A stretch of 64,000 nucleotides of DNA, taken from the NCBI RefSeq assembly GCF_023242365.1, contig NZ_JALLIX010000009.1:1-64000 (forward strand), written 5' to 3'. The translations under genes were made by a program, and so were the position numbers. Every line of letters starts with the position of its first letter. Positions within the stretch are counted from its first letter, which is position 1. A model generated the notes under the pieces. It was not told the DNA's origin. It saw only the letters and a program-made list of their open reading frames with translations, and did not search any database. This document shows positions 34,928 through 45,332 of the stretch, in pieces. Origin of the DNA: Pseudomonas sp. MWU13-2100. GTDB taxonomy: Bacteria > Pseudomonadota > Gammaproteobacteria > Pseudomonadales > Pseudomonadaceae.

Positions 34928-36232
34928 TTAGTTCAAATGCTCGACGCGGATCCGCACGACAGGGCCGACCACGCCTTGCAGGGCCTCAAGCGCCGCGATG
35001 GCGTCGTTGATATGCTGTTCCCGCACGCGATGGGTCAGCAGGATCATCGGCACCAGGCCGTCGTGTTCTTCGACTTCCTTCTGCATGATCGATTCGATAT
35101 TGATGCCGCGCTCCGACAGGATGCTCGCGACCTGGGCCAGCACGCCCGGATGGTCCTTGGCCTGGATGCGCAGGTAGTAGGCGCTTTCGCACTCTTCGAT
35201 CGCCAGGATCGGGTGGGCCGACAACGAGTCCGGCTGGAAGGCCAGGTGCGGTACGCGGTTTTCCGGGTCGCTGGTCATGGCACGTACCACATCCACCAGG
35301 TCGGCGATGACCGACGAGGCGGTCGGTTCCATACCGGCACCGGCGCCGTAGAACAGGGTCGAACCGGAAGCGTCGCCGTTGACCATCACCGCGTTCATCA
35401 CGCCGTTGACGTTGGCCAGCAGGCGATCGGCCGGGATCAGCGTCGGGTGTACCCGCAGCTCGATACCGGCGGCGGTGCTACGGGCCACGCCCAGGTGCTT
35501 GATGCGATAGCCCAAGGCTTCGGCGTAGTTGACGTCGGCGGTGGTCAGCTTGGTAATGCCTTCGGTGTAGGCCTTGTCGAATTGCAGCGGGATACCGAAC
35601 GCAATCGAAGCCAGGATCGTCAGCTTGTGCGCGGCATCGATGCCTTCGACGTCGAAGGTCGGATCGGCTTCGGCGTAACCCAGGGCCTGGGCTTCGGCCA
35701 GCACGTCTTCGAAGGTACGGCCCTTCTCGCGCATTTCGGTGAGGATGAAGTTGCCGGTGCCGTTGATGATACCGGCGACCCAGTTGATGCGGTTGGCCGA
35801 GAGGCCTTCGCGAATCGCCTTGATCACCGGGATACCACCAGCCACGGCGGCTTCGAACGCAACGATCACGCCCTTCTCGCGGGCCTTGGCGAAGATTTCG
35901 TTACCGTGCACGGCAATCAGCGCCTTGTTCGCGGTGACCACGTGCTTGCCGTTTTCGATCGCGCTGAGCACCAGCTCGCGGGCAACGGAGTAGCCGCCCA
36001 TCAGTTCGACGACGATATCGATTTCAGGGTTGCTCGCCACTTCGAAGACATCGTGGGTAATCGCAATACCGGTGGTCTGGAACTGAGGCTTTGGCGTACG
36101 CATGGCAATTTGCGCCACTTCGATTCCACGCCCGGCACGGCGGGCAATCTCCTCGGCGTTACGCTGAAGTACGTTGAAGGTGCCGCCACCGACGGTACCT
36201 AACCCACAGATGCCTACTTTGACCGGTTTCAC
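34928..36232 (-). CDS. hom: Homoserine dehydrogenase
   Basis: Hom reduces aspartate semialdehyde to homoserine with NAD(P)H, the branch point to threonine and methionine. The 434 residues include the Rossmann loop (KVGICGLGTVGGGTFNVL), the catalytic region (GIINGTGNFILTEM, ADPTFDVEGIDAAHK) and a C-terminal ACT domain (ILSERGINIESIMQKE), which implies threonine feedback. GTG at 36232, behind GGGGAG, is the start; the longer frame to 36400 reads into the intergenic hairpins. It precedes thrC. Confidence 0.96.
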   Translation of the reverse strand: MKPVKVGICGLGTVGGGTFNVLQRNAEEIARRAGRGIEVAQIAMRTPKPQFQTTGIAITHDVFEVASNPEIDIVVELMGGYSVARELVLSAIENGKHVVTANKALIAVHGNEIFAKAREKGVIVAFEAAVAGGIPVIKAIREGLSANRINWVAGIINGTGNFILTEMREKGRTFEDVLAEAQALGYAEADPTFDVEGIDAAHKLTILASIAFGIPLQFDKAYTEGITKLTTADVNYAEALGYRIKHLGVARSTAAGIELRVHPTLIPADRLLANVNGVMNAVMVNGDASGSTLFYGAGAGMEPTASSVIADLVDVVRAMTSDPENRVPHLAFQPDSLSAHPILAIEECESAYYLRIQAKDHPGVLAQVASILSERGINIESIMQKEVEEHDGLVPMILLTHRVREQHINDAIAALEALQGVVGPVVRIRVEHLN

Positions 36233-36251
36233 TCTGAACTCCCCATGAAAC

Positions 36252-36270
36252 GGCCGACACGAGGTCGGCC
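36252..36270. promoter_or_regulatory. Hairpin in the hom 5' region
   Basis: GGCCGAC (36252-36258) pairs with GTCGGCC (36264-36270) just upstream of the hom ribosome site. It has no U-run and could be a leader element or a stabiliser. Its effect is unknown. Confidence 0.3.
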
Positions 36271-36279
36271 GTGGAAAAC

Positions 36280-36301
36280 AGCCGCTGGACTGCCAGCGGC
36301 T
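36280..36301 (-). terminator. Stem-loop after dsbC
   Basis: AGCCGCTGG (36280-36288) pairs with CCAGCGGCT (36293-36301) around ACTG, about 70 bases downstream of the dsbC stop. On the minus strand it is followed by TGTTTTCC, a short U-rich stretch. It is a weak terminator or attenuator between dsbC and hom. Confidence 0.5.
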
Positions 36302-36371
36302 CGCTATTGATGACCCGGAAACCCTGTTCCGCGGGCCATGCTCGTCAAAGGTTGAACATGACGAGGCTGGA

Positions 36372-37103
36372 TTACTTGGCGGACAGTGCCAGTTTGGCAA
36401 CTTGTGCCGCCGGCTGGTAGCCCGGAATTACCTGACCATCGGCCAAAACAATTGCCGGCGTGCCATTGACACCAATGGATTGACCGAGGGCGAATTGCTT
36501 GGAAACCGGGTTGGCGCACTTGGCGGCCTTGATGTCATCGCCTTCGACCATCTTGTCCATCGCCGCTTTCTTGTCGGCCGAGCACCAGACCGCCTGCAAC
36601 TGCTCGTCGCCCGGCGAGCCGAGACCCTGGCGCGGGAACGCGACGTAGCGCACTTCAATGCCCATCTTGTTCAGCGCCGGCACTTCGGCATGCAGCTTGT
36701 GGCAGTACGGGCAGGTGGTGTCGGTGAACACGGTGATATGCGACTTGGTTTCGCCGATGGCCGGGTAGACCACGGTTTCGGCCACCGGAATACCGTTGAT
36801 CAGCTTGGACACGCCCAGGCGTTCGGTTTTCTCGGTGAGGTTGACCGGCTTGCCGTCCTTGAGCTGGAACAGGTAGCCCTGCATGACGAACTGGCCGTCG
36901 GCGCTGGCGTAGAGCACGCGGCTGCCCTTGAGCCGGACTTCATAGAGACCGGCCAGGGGGCTGGCGCTGATGCTCTCCACCGGGGTTTCCAGTTGAAGGC
37001 TTTCGAGGCTCTTGCGAATCGCCTGCTCGGCGGTGTCGTCGGCCAAGGCCAGGGAGCTGACCAGGGCGAGGGCAGCAGCGGCGAAAATCTGGGTCAAACG
37101 CAT
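36372..37103 (-). CDS. dsbC: DsbC, periplasmic disulfide isomerase
   Basis: DsbC reshuffles wrong disulfide bonds in the periplasm. It has 243 residues with a signal peptide (MRLTQIFAAAALALVSSLAL, cut before DDTAE), an N-terminal dimerisation domain (about 22-85) and a thioredoxin-fold domain with the redox motif CPYC (TTCPYCHKLHAEV, near residue 120) and a cis-Pro loop (GVNGTPAIVLADG). ATG at 37103 is chosen because the signal peptide follows at once. In P. aeruginosa it is adjacent to xerD; here a two-gene insert separates them. Confidence 0.96.
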   Translation of the reverse strand: MRLTQIFAAAALALVSSLALADDTAEQAIRKSLESLQLETPVESISASPLAGLYEVRLKGSRVLYASADGQFVMQGYLFQLKDGKPVNLTEKTERLGVSKLINGIPVAETVVYPAIGETKSHITVFTDTTCPYCHKLHAEVPALNKMGIEVRYVAFPRQGLGSPGDEQLQAVWCSADKKAAMDKMVEGDDIKAAKCANPVSKQFALGQSIGVNGTPAIVLADGQVIPGYQPAAQVAKLALSAK

Positions 37104-37437
37104 GGGAACTCCTGAAGGCGGGCCACTGGTGAGACGGGAAACACCGATCAGCAGATTCGGGTTCCGAGCGCCCACCGTGCAAACGGGTCAAGCCTACCAC
37201 ATAAGGTCGGCATGACCGACTCCCGGCGATGCAAGGGGTCGTGGAGTTTGATGCTTTTTTTGCGTACCCGCCTGCTCGCGAACAGACGACTTCCTCGAAG
37301 GAAAAATGATTGGCGCTGTCGCTACATAGGCCAATTCTATACGCGGCGTCGGACTCATCTGATTTTGATACCCATTAAAATTTTGCGATCTCGACTCACC
37401 TAACATCCTGCATACCAGACACACGGAGAACGTCGTC
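37104..37437. other. AT-richer intergenic junction between dsbC and the inserted cassette
   Basis: This 334-bp stretch between divergent genes should hold the dsbC promoter and that of the cassette. GC content falls sharply after about 37250 (runs such as ATGCTTTTTTTGCG and CCCATTAAAATTTTGCG). No repeat, tRNA or recombinase remnant was seen. The left boundary of the insertion probably lies inside it. Confidence 0.5.
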
Positions 37438-38004
37438 ATGCAAGAAAAGGATCTGCCTACCGCAATCATGCAGACCGCACTTGAGCTCAAACGTCATAAC
37501 ATTGATTTAGGCCCTCATACACGCATCGCCTTCGACATCAATAGTTCGCTGACGAGCTGCCCTGCCGTCATGCTATTGCCAGCACCGATAGGCAGCATCA
37601 ACAGTACCCACTACCAAATACTTAGAGCAACCCACTCAGCGCCAAGGGTTCCCGACACGACCCTAGATGATTTATGGGCGTGCACACAAGAACACTACGG
37701 CCTGACAGCGGCGGCGGCCATCACGGGAGCAGCGGGAATCCCCATAAGCAAAACAGCGGTAGGGGCCTGGGTTCATGTCGGATCGAGCAAAACAACCAAC
37801 TTGGCAAGTTACATTGGCTGGAGATTTTTTCCACGGGCCCTGATCAGACAACCGACTGCCGCCAGGATGGCAAAAGCGACCTTCGGTACCGTACACGTAT
37901 TTGGCATTATTGGTCGGGGCATTCCCTTCGTCGCAGCGGGCCTGGCCGTCTTCGACCTGGTCAGTATCGGCCTATGCGCCTACGAGGCAAAGCATGGAAA
38001 ATAG
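37438..38004 (+). CDS. STM2901-like membrane-associated protein, function unknown
   Basis: The protein has 188 residues. A soluble N-terminal half is followed by a small-residue-rich hydrophobic stretch (about 88-105, AAAAITGAAGIPIS) and a likely TM segment (about 150-180, VFGIIGRGIPFVAAGLAVFD). The layout, especially the IGRGIPFV element near the C-terminus, resembles what I recall of the STM2901 family, whose role is unknown. ACGGAGAA precedes the ATG. Codon use is AT-richer than in the neighbours, suggesting transfer. It overlaps the next gene by 11 bp. Confidence 0.6.
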   Translation: MQEKDLPTAIMQTALELKRHNIDLGPHTRIAFDINSSLTSCPAVMLLPAPIGSINSTHYQILRATHSAPRVPDTTLDDLWACTQEHYGLTAAAAITGAAGIPISKTAVGAWVHVGSSKTTNLASYIGWRFFPRALIRQPTAARMAKATFGTVHVFGIIGRGIPFVAAGLAVFDLVSIGLCAYEAKHGK

Positions 38005-38251
38005 CCTGAATCGAGATGAAATCACCGAAAAGGTTATCCAATTGTTTGTCGACACCATTGGTTTTATCGAACGAGACCAAGTGACGGAACAAACCGATTT
38101 CATTCACGATTTCAAGATCATTGACGACGACCTTGCCTGCTTCGTGATGCAAGTGGAATGGCAGTTCAAGCTGCATTCATCCCAGAAAGACTGGAACTCC
38201 ATTACAACAATCAAGCAAATCGTAGACCTCATCACCCACCGATCCGACTGA
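37994..38251 (+). CDS. DUF1493-like small acidic protein
   Basis: The protein has 85 residues and is acidic and helical (ITEKVIQLFVDTIGFIERDQ, FIHDFKIIDDDLACFVMQVE, ITTIKQIVDLI). The size and the DFxIxDDD stretch recall acyl-carrier-like DUF1493 proteins, although the usual phosphopantetheine DSL serine is absent. The ATG lies inside the last codons of the upstream gene (11-bp overlap), so the two are translated together and probably act together. It is convergent with xerD. Confidence 0.6.
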   Translation: MENSLNRDEITEKVIQLFVDTIGFIERDQVTEQTDFIHDFKIIDDDLACFVMQVEWQFKLHSSQKDWNSITTIKQIVDLITHRSD

Positions 38252-38295
38252 CAGCATATGATCGCTGCCACGCACGGAATGCTTGTGCAACAAGC

Positions 38296-39192
38296 TCAGC
38301 CGCGCGGGTGGTGTTTGGCATGCATATCCTGCAACCGCGCACGGGCCACATGGGTGTAGATCTGCGTGGTCGACAGGTCGCTGTGGCCGAGCAACATCTG
38401 CACCACCCGCAGGTCGGCGCCATGGTTGAGCAGGTGCGTGGCGAAGGCATGACGCAAGGTGTGCGGCGACAACGATTTACCGATCCCGGCGACCTTGGCC
38501 TGGTGCTTGATCCGGTGCCAGAAGGTCTGGCGGGTCATCTGTTCGCCGCGCTGGCTGGGAAACAGCACATCGCTGGGGCGTCCGCCGAGCAGTTCGACGC
38601 GGGCGTCACGCATATAACGCTCGACCCAGACAATCGCCTCCTCGCCCATGGGCACCAGGCGTTCCTTGCTGCCCTTGCCCATGACCCGCAACACGCCCTG
38701 GCGCAGATTGACCTGCTCCAGGGTCAGGCTGATCAGTTCGGTGACCCGCAGCCCGCAGGCGTAGAGCACTTCGAGCATGGCACGGTCGCGCTGGCCGATG
38801 GCCTCGCTCAGGTCCGGGGCGGCCAGCAGCGCGTCCACATCCGCCTCCGACAGGGATTTGGGCAATGGCCGGCCCAATTGCGGCATCTCGACCTGCAAGG
38901 TCGGGTCGACGGCAATCAGCCTTTCGCGCAACAGATAACGATAGAAGCCCCGCACACCCGAAAGAAAGCGCGCAGTAGAGCGTGGTTTGTAGGCCTGTTC
39001 CAGGCGCCAGGCCAGGTGATCGAGGATCAGTTCGCGGCCGGCATCGGCCAACTCCAGGCCTTTTTCCTGCAACCAGCCGTTGAACAGCGCCAGGTCGCTG
39101 CGATAAGCATCCCGGGTGTTGTCGGACAGACCTTTTTCCAACCACAGGGCGTCGAGAAACTGGTCGATAAGCGGGTGATCGATGGCGGGCAT
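38296..39192 (-). CDS. xerD: XerD, site-specific tyrosine recombinase
   Basis: XerD acts with XerC at dif to resolve chromosome dimers. The 298 residues have the SAM-like N-terminal domain (about 1-90) and the catalytic domain with Arg (YACGLRVTELISL), Lys (GKGSKERLVPMG), HxxR (SPHTLRHAFATHL), His/Trp-position (LLGHSDLSTT) and Tyr (TQIYTHVAR). ATG at 39192 fits the family start. Its being a core gene means it is not evidence that the neighbouring cassette is a mobile element. Confidence 0.97.
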   Translation of the reverse strand: MPAIDHPLIDQFLDALWLEKGLSDNTRDAYRSDLALFNGWLQEKGLELADAGRELILDHLAWRLEQAYKPRSTARFLSGVRGFYRYLLRERLIAVDPTLQVEMPQLGRPLPKSLSEADVDALLAAPDLSEAIGQRDRAMLEVLYACGLRVTELISLTLEQVNLRQGVLRVMGKGSKERLVPMGEEAIVWVERYMRDARVELLGGRPSDVLFPSQRGEQMTRQTFWHRIKHQAKVAGIGKSLSPHTLRHAFATHLLNHGADLRVVQMLLGHSDLSTTQIYTHVARARLQDMHAKHHPRG

Positions 39193-39267
39193 AAGGGCTC
39201 GAAAAGCAAAAGGCGATAAGCAGATCAACTGTGACAGCGCGCCACGGCTTTTTCAAAACCGAAATGC

Positions 39268-39295
39268 AAAAAAGCAGCCCGTAGGCTGCTTTTTT
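39268..39295 (-). terminator. Terminator of the rpsP-rimM-trmD-rplS operon
   Basis: AAAAAAGCAGCC (39268-39279) pairs with GGCTGCTTTTTT (39284-39295) around CGTA, 19 bp after the rplS stop. It has U-runs on both strands, so it can work in either direction, and outer ATGCA/TGCAT bases extend it. Confidence 0.93.
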
Positions 39296-39313
39296 CTGCA
39301 TCGGAAGCTGGAC

Positions 39314-39664
39314 TTAAGCCAGTTTTTCCTTGATGCGAGCTGCTTTACCCGACAGGTCGCGCAGGTAGTACAGCTTGGCCTTACGTACATCACCGCGACG
39401 TTTGACAGCCATGCTGTCGATTTGCGGGCTGTAGGTCTGGAAAGTACGCTCTACGCCAACACCGTTGGAGATTTTACGTACGGTGAACGCGCTGTTCACA
39501 CCGCGGTTACGCTTGGCAATTACCACGCCTTCGAACGCTTGCAGACGCGAACGGTCGCCTTCCTTCACTTTCACCTGAACGACAATGGTGTCGCCCGGGG
39601 CAAAGGTAGGGATCTCTTTGGTCATCTGCTCGGCTTCGAGTTGCAGAATGATTTTGTTAGTCAT
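39314..39664 (-). CDS. rplS: 50S ribosomal protein L19
   Basis: This structural protein of the large ribosomal subunit sits at the 30S-50S interface. The 116 residues match the family throughout ([57 protein letters not shown]). It is the last gene of the rpsP-rimM-trmD-rplS operon, 45 bp after trmD. Confidence 0.98.
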   Translation of the reverse strand: MTNKIILQLEAEQMTKEIPTFAPGDTIVVQVKVKEGDRSRLQAFEGVVIAKRNRGVNSAFTVRKISNGVGVERTFQTYSPQIDSMAVKRRGDVRKAKLYYLRDLSGKAARIKEKLA

Positions 39665-39709
39665 GCTGTGCTCCTAAGGTAAATCGTCCGATCTACCATC
39701 GATACGTTG

Positions 39710-40462
39710 TTAACTATCGTCCCGCTCGCGGATATATTCCTCGAGCAGCTTCTTCTCTTCTCCAGAAAGCGAGCGGCTTTCCAGAAGATCGGCGCGTCGT
39801 TCCGAGGTCCTGCCAAGGGACTGCTTCAGACGCCAACGCCGGATATGTGCGTGGTTGCCACTGAGCAACACGTCGGGAACACGCTGATCCGCATACACCT
39901 CCGGACGGGTGTAGTGCGGGCAATCCAGCAAACCATCCGTGAAGGAATCTTCCTCCGCGGAGTCCGCATGCCCTAAAGCTCCGGGCAGCAGCCGTGTAAC
40001 CGCATCTATCAGGACCATCGCCGGCAGCTCGCCACCGGAAAGAACATAGTCCCCAATCGACCACTCTTCATCGACATGAGCTTCTATAAAGCGCTCGTCA
40101 ATGCCTTCATAACGACCTGCAATGAGGATCAAGGCTTCCTCTTTCGCCAGGTCGCGTACCGCCAACTGATTGAGTTGCCGGCCTTGGGGCGACAGGTAAA
40201 TCACCTTCGCCGCCTCCCCTGCTGCTGCCTTGGCCTGGACCAGGGCATCCTCAAGGGGCTTGATCTTCATCACCATGCCCGGACCACCGCCAAATGGGCG
40301 ATCATCCACAGTGTGATGTCGATCCGTCGTGTAGTCCCGCGGATTCCAACAGGTCAGCTGCAAGAGCCCCTGTTTCACCGCACGACTGGTGATGCCGTAG
40401 TCGCTGATGGCGGAAAACATTTCGGGAAACAAACTGATCACTTCTACGCGCAGGCTAGCCAT
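39710..40462 (-). CDS. trmD: TrmD, tRNA (guanine-N1-)-methyltransferase
   Basis: TrmD methylates G37 of tRNAs with S-adenosylmethionine and prevents +1 frameshifting. The 250 residues show the trefoil-knot SAM site ([35 protein letters not shown]) and the [11 protein letters not shown] loop. It follows rimM by three bases and precedes rplS. Confidence 0.98.
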   Translation of the reverse strand: MASLRVEVISLFPEMFSAISDYGITSRAVKQGLLQLTCWNPRDYTTDRHHTVDDRPFGGGPGMVMKIKPLEDALVQAKAAAGEAAKVIYLSPQGRQLNQLAVRDLAKEEALILIAGRYEGIDERFIEAHVDEEWSIGDYVLSGGELPAMVLIDAVTRLLPGALGHADSAEEDSFTDGLLDCPHYTRPEVYADQRVPDVLLSGNHAHIRRWRLKQSLGRTSERRADLLESRSLSGEEKKLLEEYIRERDDS

Positions 40463-40465
40463 CGC

Positions 40466-41002
40466 TTAGAAGTCCGCGTCCCAATCCACCTTCATCTCGC
40501 CAGCGGCTAGGTCGACAGCCAACACGCATTGCTCGGTATAGGGCAACAGGCGTTCGCGATCATCCAGGCTGCCCGGGCAAGGCTTGACCACCATGACATC
40601 ATTCGAGCCCGTCTCAAGCAGGTGATCGATTTTCCCGAACAGTTGTCCGAGGGTGTCGATGACCTTGAGACCTTCCAGCTGGTACCAGTAGTACTCGCCG
40701 TCGGTCAGTTCAGGAAACAGGTTGCGCGGCACGCAGATCTCATAACCGGCCAGAAGACGCGCTTCTTCACGATCATCGAGATCCTTGAGCTTTGCGACCA
40801 GGAACTTGTCGTTCCCGCGTCCGCTGACCAGCTCTACCTGTTTCACGCTACCTTCGCGCCGAAGCGTCCAGGTTTTGTACTCCAACAGGTTTTTAATTGG
40901 ATCAGTAAAGGAATAAACCTTCACTTCGCCGCGAACGCCATGGACAGAATAGATCTTGCCGATAACGATCAAATCATCGGTAGAAGCCGGCGTCGCGTTC
41001 AT
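40466..41002 (-). CDS. rimM: RimM, 16S rRNA processing factor
   Basis: RimM helps mature the 30S head and binds S19. The 178 residues carry the N-terminal beta-barrel (IVIGKIYSVHGVRGEVKVYS) and a PRC-barrel C-terminal domain (EYYWYQLEGLKVID, NDVMVVKPCPG, LLPYTEQCVLAVDL). It is five bases after rpsP and three before trmD. Confidence 0.97.
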   Translation of the reverse strand: MNATPASTDDLIVIGKIYSVHGVRGEVKVYSFTDPIKNLLEYKTWTLRREGSVKQVELVSGRGNDKFLVAKLKDLDDREEARLLAGYEICVPRNLFPELTDGEYYWYQLEGLKVIDTLGQLFGKIDHLLETGSNDVMVVKPCPGSLDDRERLLPYTEQCVLAVDLAAGEMKVDWDADF

Positions 41003-41007
41003 ATTGC

Positions 41008-41259
41008 TCAGGCCGCAACCTTAGCGTTTTCCTTCAGCAACTGAGCAACACGCTCAGAAGGTTGTGCACCAACGCTCAGCCAGTAGGCTACGCGCTCTTG
41101 GTTCACGGACAGACGAACTTCCTGACCACGAGCAACTGGGTTGAAGAAACCCACTTGTTCTTTGTGCGAACCGTCACGAGCGTTGCGGCTGTCGGTTACG
41201 GTCAGGTGGTAAAACGGGCGCTTTTTGGAGCCGCCAAGGGCAAGACGGATTGTTAGCAT
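41008..41259 (-). CDS. rpsP: 30S ribosomal protein S16
   Basis: The 83 residues are a full-length S16 ([38 protein letters not shown]). It is the first gene of the rpsP-rimM-trmD-rplS operon. The promoter should lie in the 250 bp between it and ffh, though no clear boxes were identified. Confidence 0.98.
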   Translation of the reverse strand: MLTIRLALGGSKKRPFYHLTVTDSRNARDGSHKEQVGFFNPVARGQEVRLSVNQERVAYWLSVGAQPSERVAQLLKENAKVAA

Positions 41260-41412
41260 GTGAACATCGTTCCTGTAGTCGGTGCTGCAAATCTAAATGC
41301 ACAGCGGGCATGGGTGCCCGAAAGGCCGCATATTCTAAGGAATATACGGACTTTTGCAAATGACTTTTTCCGGCGCCCGGCGCCGTGCAATCTGGATTTG
41401 CCATAGAGCCGT

Positions 41413-41500
41413 CGTCAAGACGGCAGGTCAGCTCCCGCTAAACGCGGGTTTACTGGCGATCCCCCGCATCCCTGCGGGGGGTAGCGCCGACCGTCAGGTC
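41413..41500 (-). other. Cluster of hairpins downstream of ffh
   Basis: Four dyads follow the ffh stop: CGTC/GACG (41413-41422), CCCGC/GCGGG (41434-41448), CCCCCGCA/TGCGGGGG (41461-41468 with 41473-41480), and GACC/GGTC (41489-41500). The third, an 8-bp GC stem, is the best terminator-like element for ffh but lacks a U-run. It could be part of a structured RNA. Confidence 0.5.
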
Positions 41501-41512
41501 GACGCGAATTCC

Positions 41513-42889
<1,377 letters not shown>

Positions 42890-43086
42890 GCGCGATCCTT
42901 TGAGGCCCTTATGGAGACCGAAGTGATGGCTGCCGGAACAAGGAAAAACAGCGCCTGGCGAGCCTGCGGCGTGGGCAGGTCGCGGATTATAGCGGAGACT
43001 GCATGCCGCCACTAGCGCCACGGTCTTTCGTGGACCGGGGGTTCTATGCCAAACTCAGCGTCTTTCGGGCTTGCCTAACAGGACTT

Positions 43087-43899
43087 ATGCTCCCTTTGTC
43101 ACCCAGTATGCTGACCAGCCTCGCCGCCGCCTTCATCTACGCCGCTGCGACCCTCTATCAGGGCACCCGCCTGCGCCAAGGCGCCAAGGCGAACAAACGC
43201 CTGCTGGTCGGGCTCGGCGTGATCGCCGTGATCGCCCACGCGGCGAGCCTGATCACCCATCTGATGACCCCGATCGGCCTGGGCCTGGACTTTTTCAACG
43301 CCGCCAGCCTGATCGCCGTCGCCGTGATCGCCCTGACCCTGGCGGCCTGCTCGCGCATCCCCGTGGAAAACCTGCTGCTCCTGCTGTTTCCGCTGGGCCT
43401 GCTGACGGTGCTGCTGGCGCAGTTCGCGCCGTCGGGCACGGTACAGGTCATCGACGAGGAACCGGGCATCCTCGCCCATATCCTGCTGTCGATCCTGGCC
43501 TACGGCATGTTCACCATCGCGGTGTTCCAGGCCCTGCTCCTGCTGCTGCAGGACCACCAGCTGAAAAACAAGCACCCTTCCGGGCTGATCCGCAACTTCC
43601 CGCCGCTGCAAACCATGGAAAGCCTGCTGTTCGGCTTCCTCTGGGCCGGCTGGAGCCTGCTGTCGCTGTCGCTGATCTCCGGCTGGCTGTTCGTCGAGAA
43701 CCTGTTTGCCCAGCACCTGGTGCACAAGACCCTGCTGGCCTGCCTGGCCTGGGTGGTGTTCAGCGTGCTGCTGTGGGGGCGCAATCGTCTTGGCTGGCGC
43801 GGGCACAAGGCGATCCGCTGGACCCTGGCCGGTTTCTGCCTGCTGATGCTGGCCTATTTCGGCAGCAAGCTGGTCCGTGAATACATCCTGCACATCTGA
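43087..43899 (+). CDS. CcsA/YpjD-like cytochrome c assembly-family membrane protein
   Basis: The protein has 270 residues with about eight hydrophobic segments and the conserved tryptophan-rich stretch (FLWAGWSLLSLSLISGWLF) of the cytochrome C assembly family. In Pseudomonas this protein sits between ffh and a CBS-domain protein. Its role in cytochrome c maturation is unproven. ATG at 43087 follows AACAGGA; a longer frame from 43003 enters the ffh promoter region. Confidence 0.88.
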   Translation: MLPLSPSMLTSLAAAFIYAAATLYQGTRLRQGAKANKRLLVGLGVIAVIAHAASLITHLMTPIGLGLDFFNAASLIAVAVIALTLAACSRIPVENLLLLLFPLGLLTVLLAQFAPSGTVQVIDEEPGILAHILLSILAYGMFTIAVFQALLLLLQDHQLKNKHPSGLIRNFPPLQTMESLLFGFLWAGWSLLSLSLISGWLFVENLFAQHLVHKTLLACLAWVVFSVLLWGRNRLGWRGHKAIRWTLAGFCLLMLAYFGSKLVREYILHI

Positions 43900-43914
43900 C
43901 GGGCATACAAGACC

Positions 43915-45159
43915 ATGGACAACCTGCCCGCCGGGCCAATGCTCGCCGTATTGGCCCTGCTGATTCTCTGGTCGGCGCTGTTTACCGCCATTGAAGTCGC
44001 GCAACAACAACTCGCCGCCCTGCGCCCGGCCTCACGCTCGGGTGAAAAGCCGGCAGCCAGGCTGAAATTCCCCCGCGACAGCCTGATCCTGTGCAATACC
44101 CTGTGCCGGGTCGTGATCGTCATCCTCGGCACCCTGTTGTCGATCCTGTTGTGGGGCCAGCACGGGCCCTGGCTGGCCTGCCTGGGGGCCACGGTGCTGC
44201 TGCTGGTCTTCGCCGACTACCTGCCGCGCCTGCTCGCCGTCCGTTATCCCGAACCGATCCTGGCCACCGGCAATGCCTTGCTGGGGATTCCGCTGAAAAT
44301 CCTCTACCCCGTGGCCTGGCTGCTGAACGGTATCGCCCAACTATTGCTGCGCCCCTTTATCAGCAAGGCCGATGCGGTCAAGCAGAGCGATGAGGACCAG
44401 CCGCCCCTCGACCCGGAAGACGAACCGGAACACCCGCCGCGCAGCCCGTCGCTGTCGAGTATCAAGGCGCTGGACAACATCACGGTCAACGACATCCTGG
44501 TGCCTCGCAGCGAAGTGGATGGGATCAACCTCGACGACTCTATCGAGGAAATCACCGCGCAGTTACTGAAGAACCGCCGTACCCGCCTGCCGGTGTTCCA
44601 CAGCGATATCAACCAGGTCGAGGCGGTGATCAATACCCGCCAGATCCTCAATCTGCTGTTCGATGCCAGCCTGACCAAGGACGCCCTGCTCGCCGCCTGC
44701 CACGAGCCGTACTTCGTCCCGGAAAGCACACCGCTGCAACTACAATTGCTGAACTTCCACAAGCAGCAACGGCGCCTGGGCATGGTGGTGGACGAATACG
44801 GCGAAGTGCTGGGCATTGTCACCCTGGAAGATATCCTGGAAGAAATCGTCGGCGAATTCGAAAGCGAACACAGCCTCGACAACCCGCATATCCATCCGCA
44901 GGCAGACGGCCGACTGGTGATCGAAGGCGCCGCGTCGATTCGCGAACTGAACAAGAGCCTGGGCTGGCACCTGCCCTGCGACGGTCCGAAAACCCTCAAC
45001 GGCCTGGTCACCGAAGCGCTGGAAACCATCCCGGAAAGCGCCGTGTGCCTGAAGATCGGCCGTTACCGCCTGGAAATCCTCGAAACCGAGGACAATCGGG
45101 TCAGCCGGGTGCTGGTCTGGCACACCAGCACTACCCCAGCGATAAAGCCATCCACGTAA
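43915..45159 (+). CDS. CNNM/CorC-type membrane protein with CBS domains
   Basis: The protein has 414 residues. A DUF21 transmembrane domain (about 1-145, four hydrophobic segments) precedes a CBS pair (about 190-320, DNITVNDILVPRSEVDGI, GMVVDEYGEVLGIVTLEDIL) and a C-terminal CorC_HlyC domain (about 330-405). Family members take part in magnesium or other divalent cation handling. The gene is 15 bp after the CcsA-like gene, so the two form an operon. Confidence 0.9.
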   Translation: MDNLPAGPMLAVLALLILWSALFTAIEVAQQQLAALRPASRSGEKPAARLKFPRDSLILCNTLCRVVIVILGTLLSILLWGQHGPWLACLGATVLLLVFADYLPRLLAVRYPEPILATGNALLGIPLKILYPVAWLLNGIAQLLLRPFISKADAVKQSDEDQPPLDPEDEPEHPPRSPSLSSIKALDNITVNDILVPRSEVDGINLDDSIEEITAQLLKNRRTRLPVFHSDINQVEAVINTRQILNLLFDASLTKDALLAACHEPYFVPESTPLQLQLLNFHKQQRRLGMVVDEYGEVLGIVTLEDILEEIVGEFESEHSLDNPHIHPQADGRLVIEGAASIRELNKSLGWHLPCDGPKTLNGLVTEALETIPESAVCLKIGRYRLEILETEDNRVSRVLVWHTSTTPAIKPST

Positions 45160-45180
45160 TTCAACATCGCCGCACAGCCC

Positions 45181-45262
45181 TGTAGGCGCCTGGTTTGCCA
45201 GCGATGGCGCCCGCAAGATCAATGCAAGACTTACCGGCCTCATCGCCAGCAAGCCGGCTCCC
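45181..45262. repeat. REP-type inverted pair (TGTAGG...TTGCCAGCGA class)
   Basis: TGTAGGCGCCTGGTTTGCCA at the left pairs imperfectly with CCAGCAAGCCGGCTCCCA ending at 45262. It resembles the second-class element at 14791-14874 but is more diverged. It occupies the first third of the 378-bp gap after the CBS-domain gene. Confidence 0.65.
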
Positions 45263-45332
45263 AAAATATGGCGTTTCAACCTGTTGCCTTGCCCAGCTCA
45301 GGCTGGCCACACAAACCGTATGACCTTCGCTC

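Noticed and set aside
38296..39192. Integrase of a genomic island
   Set aside because: The protein is the core XerD by full-length match and conserved neighbourhood, so it does not mark the adjacent cassette as an integrative element.
42890..43021. 44-residue N-terminal extension of Ffh
   Set aside because: The family start MFENLTDRLSQ begins at 42889; the extension covers the divergent promoter region.
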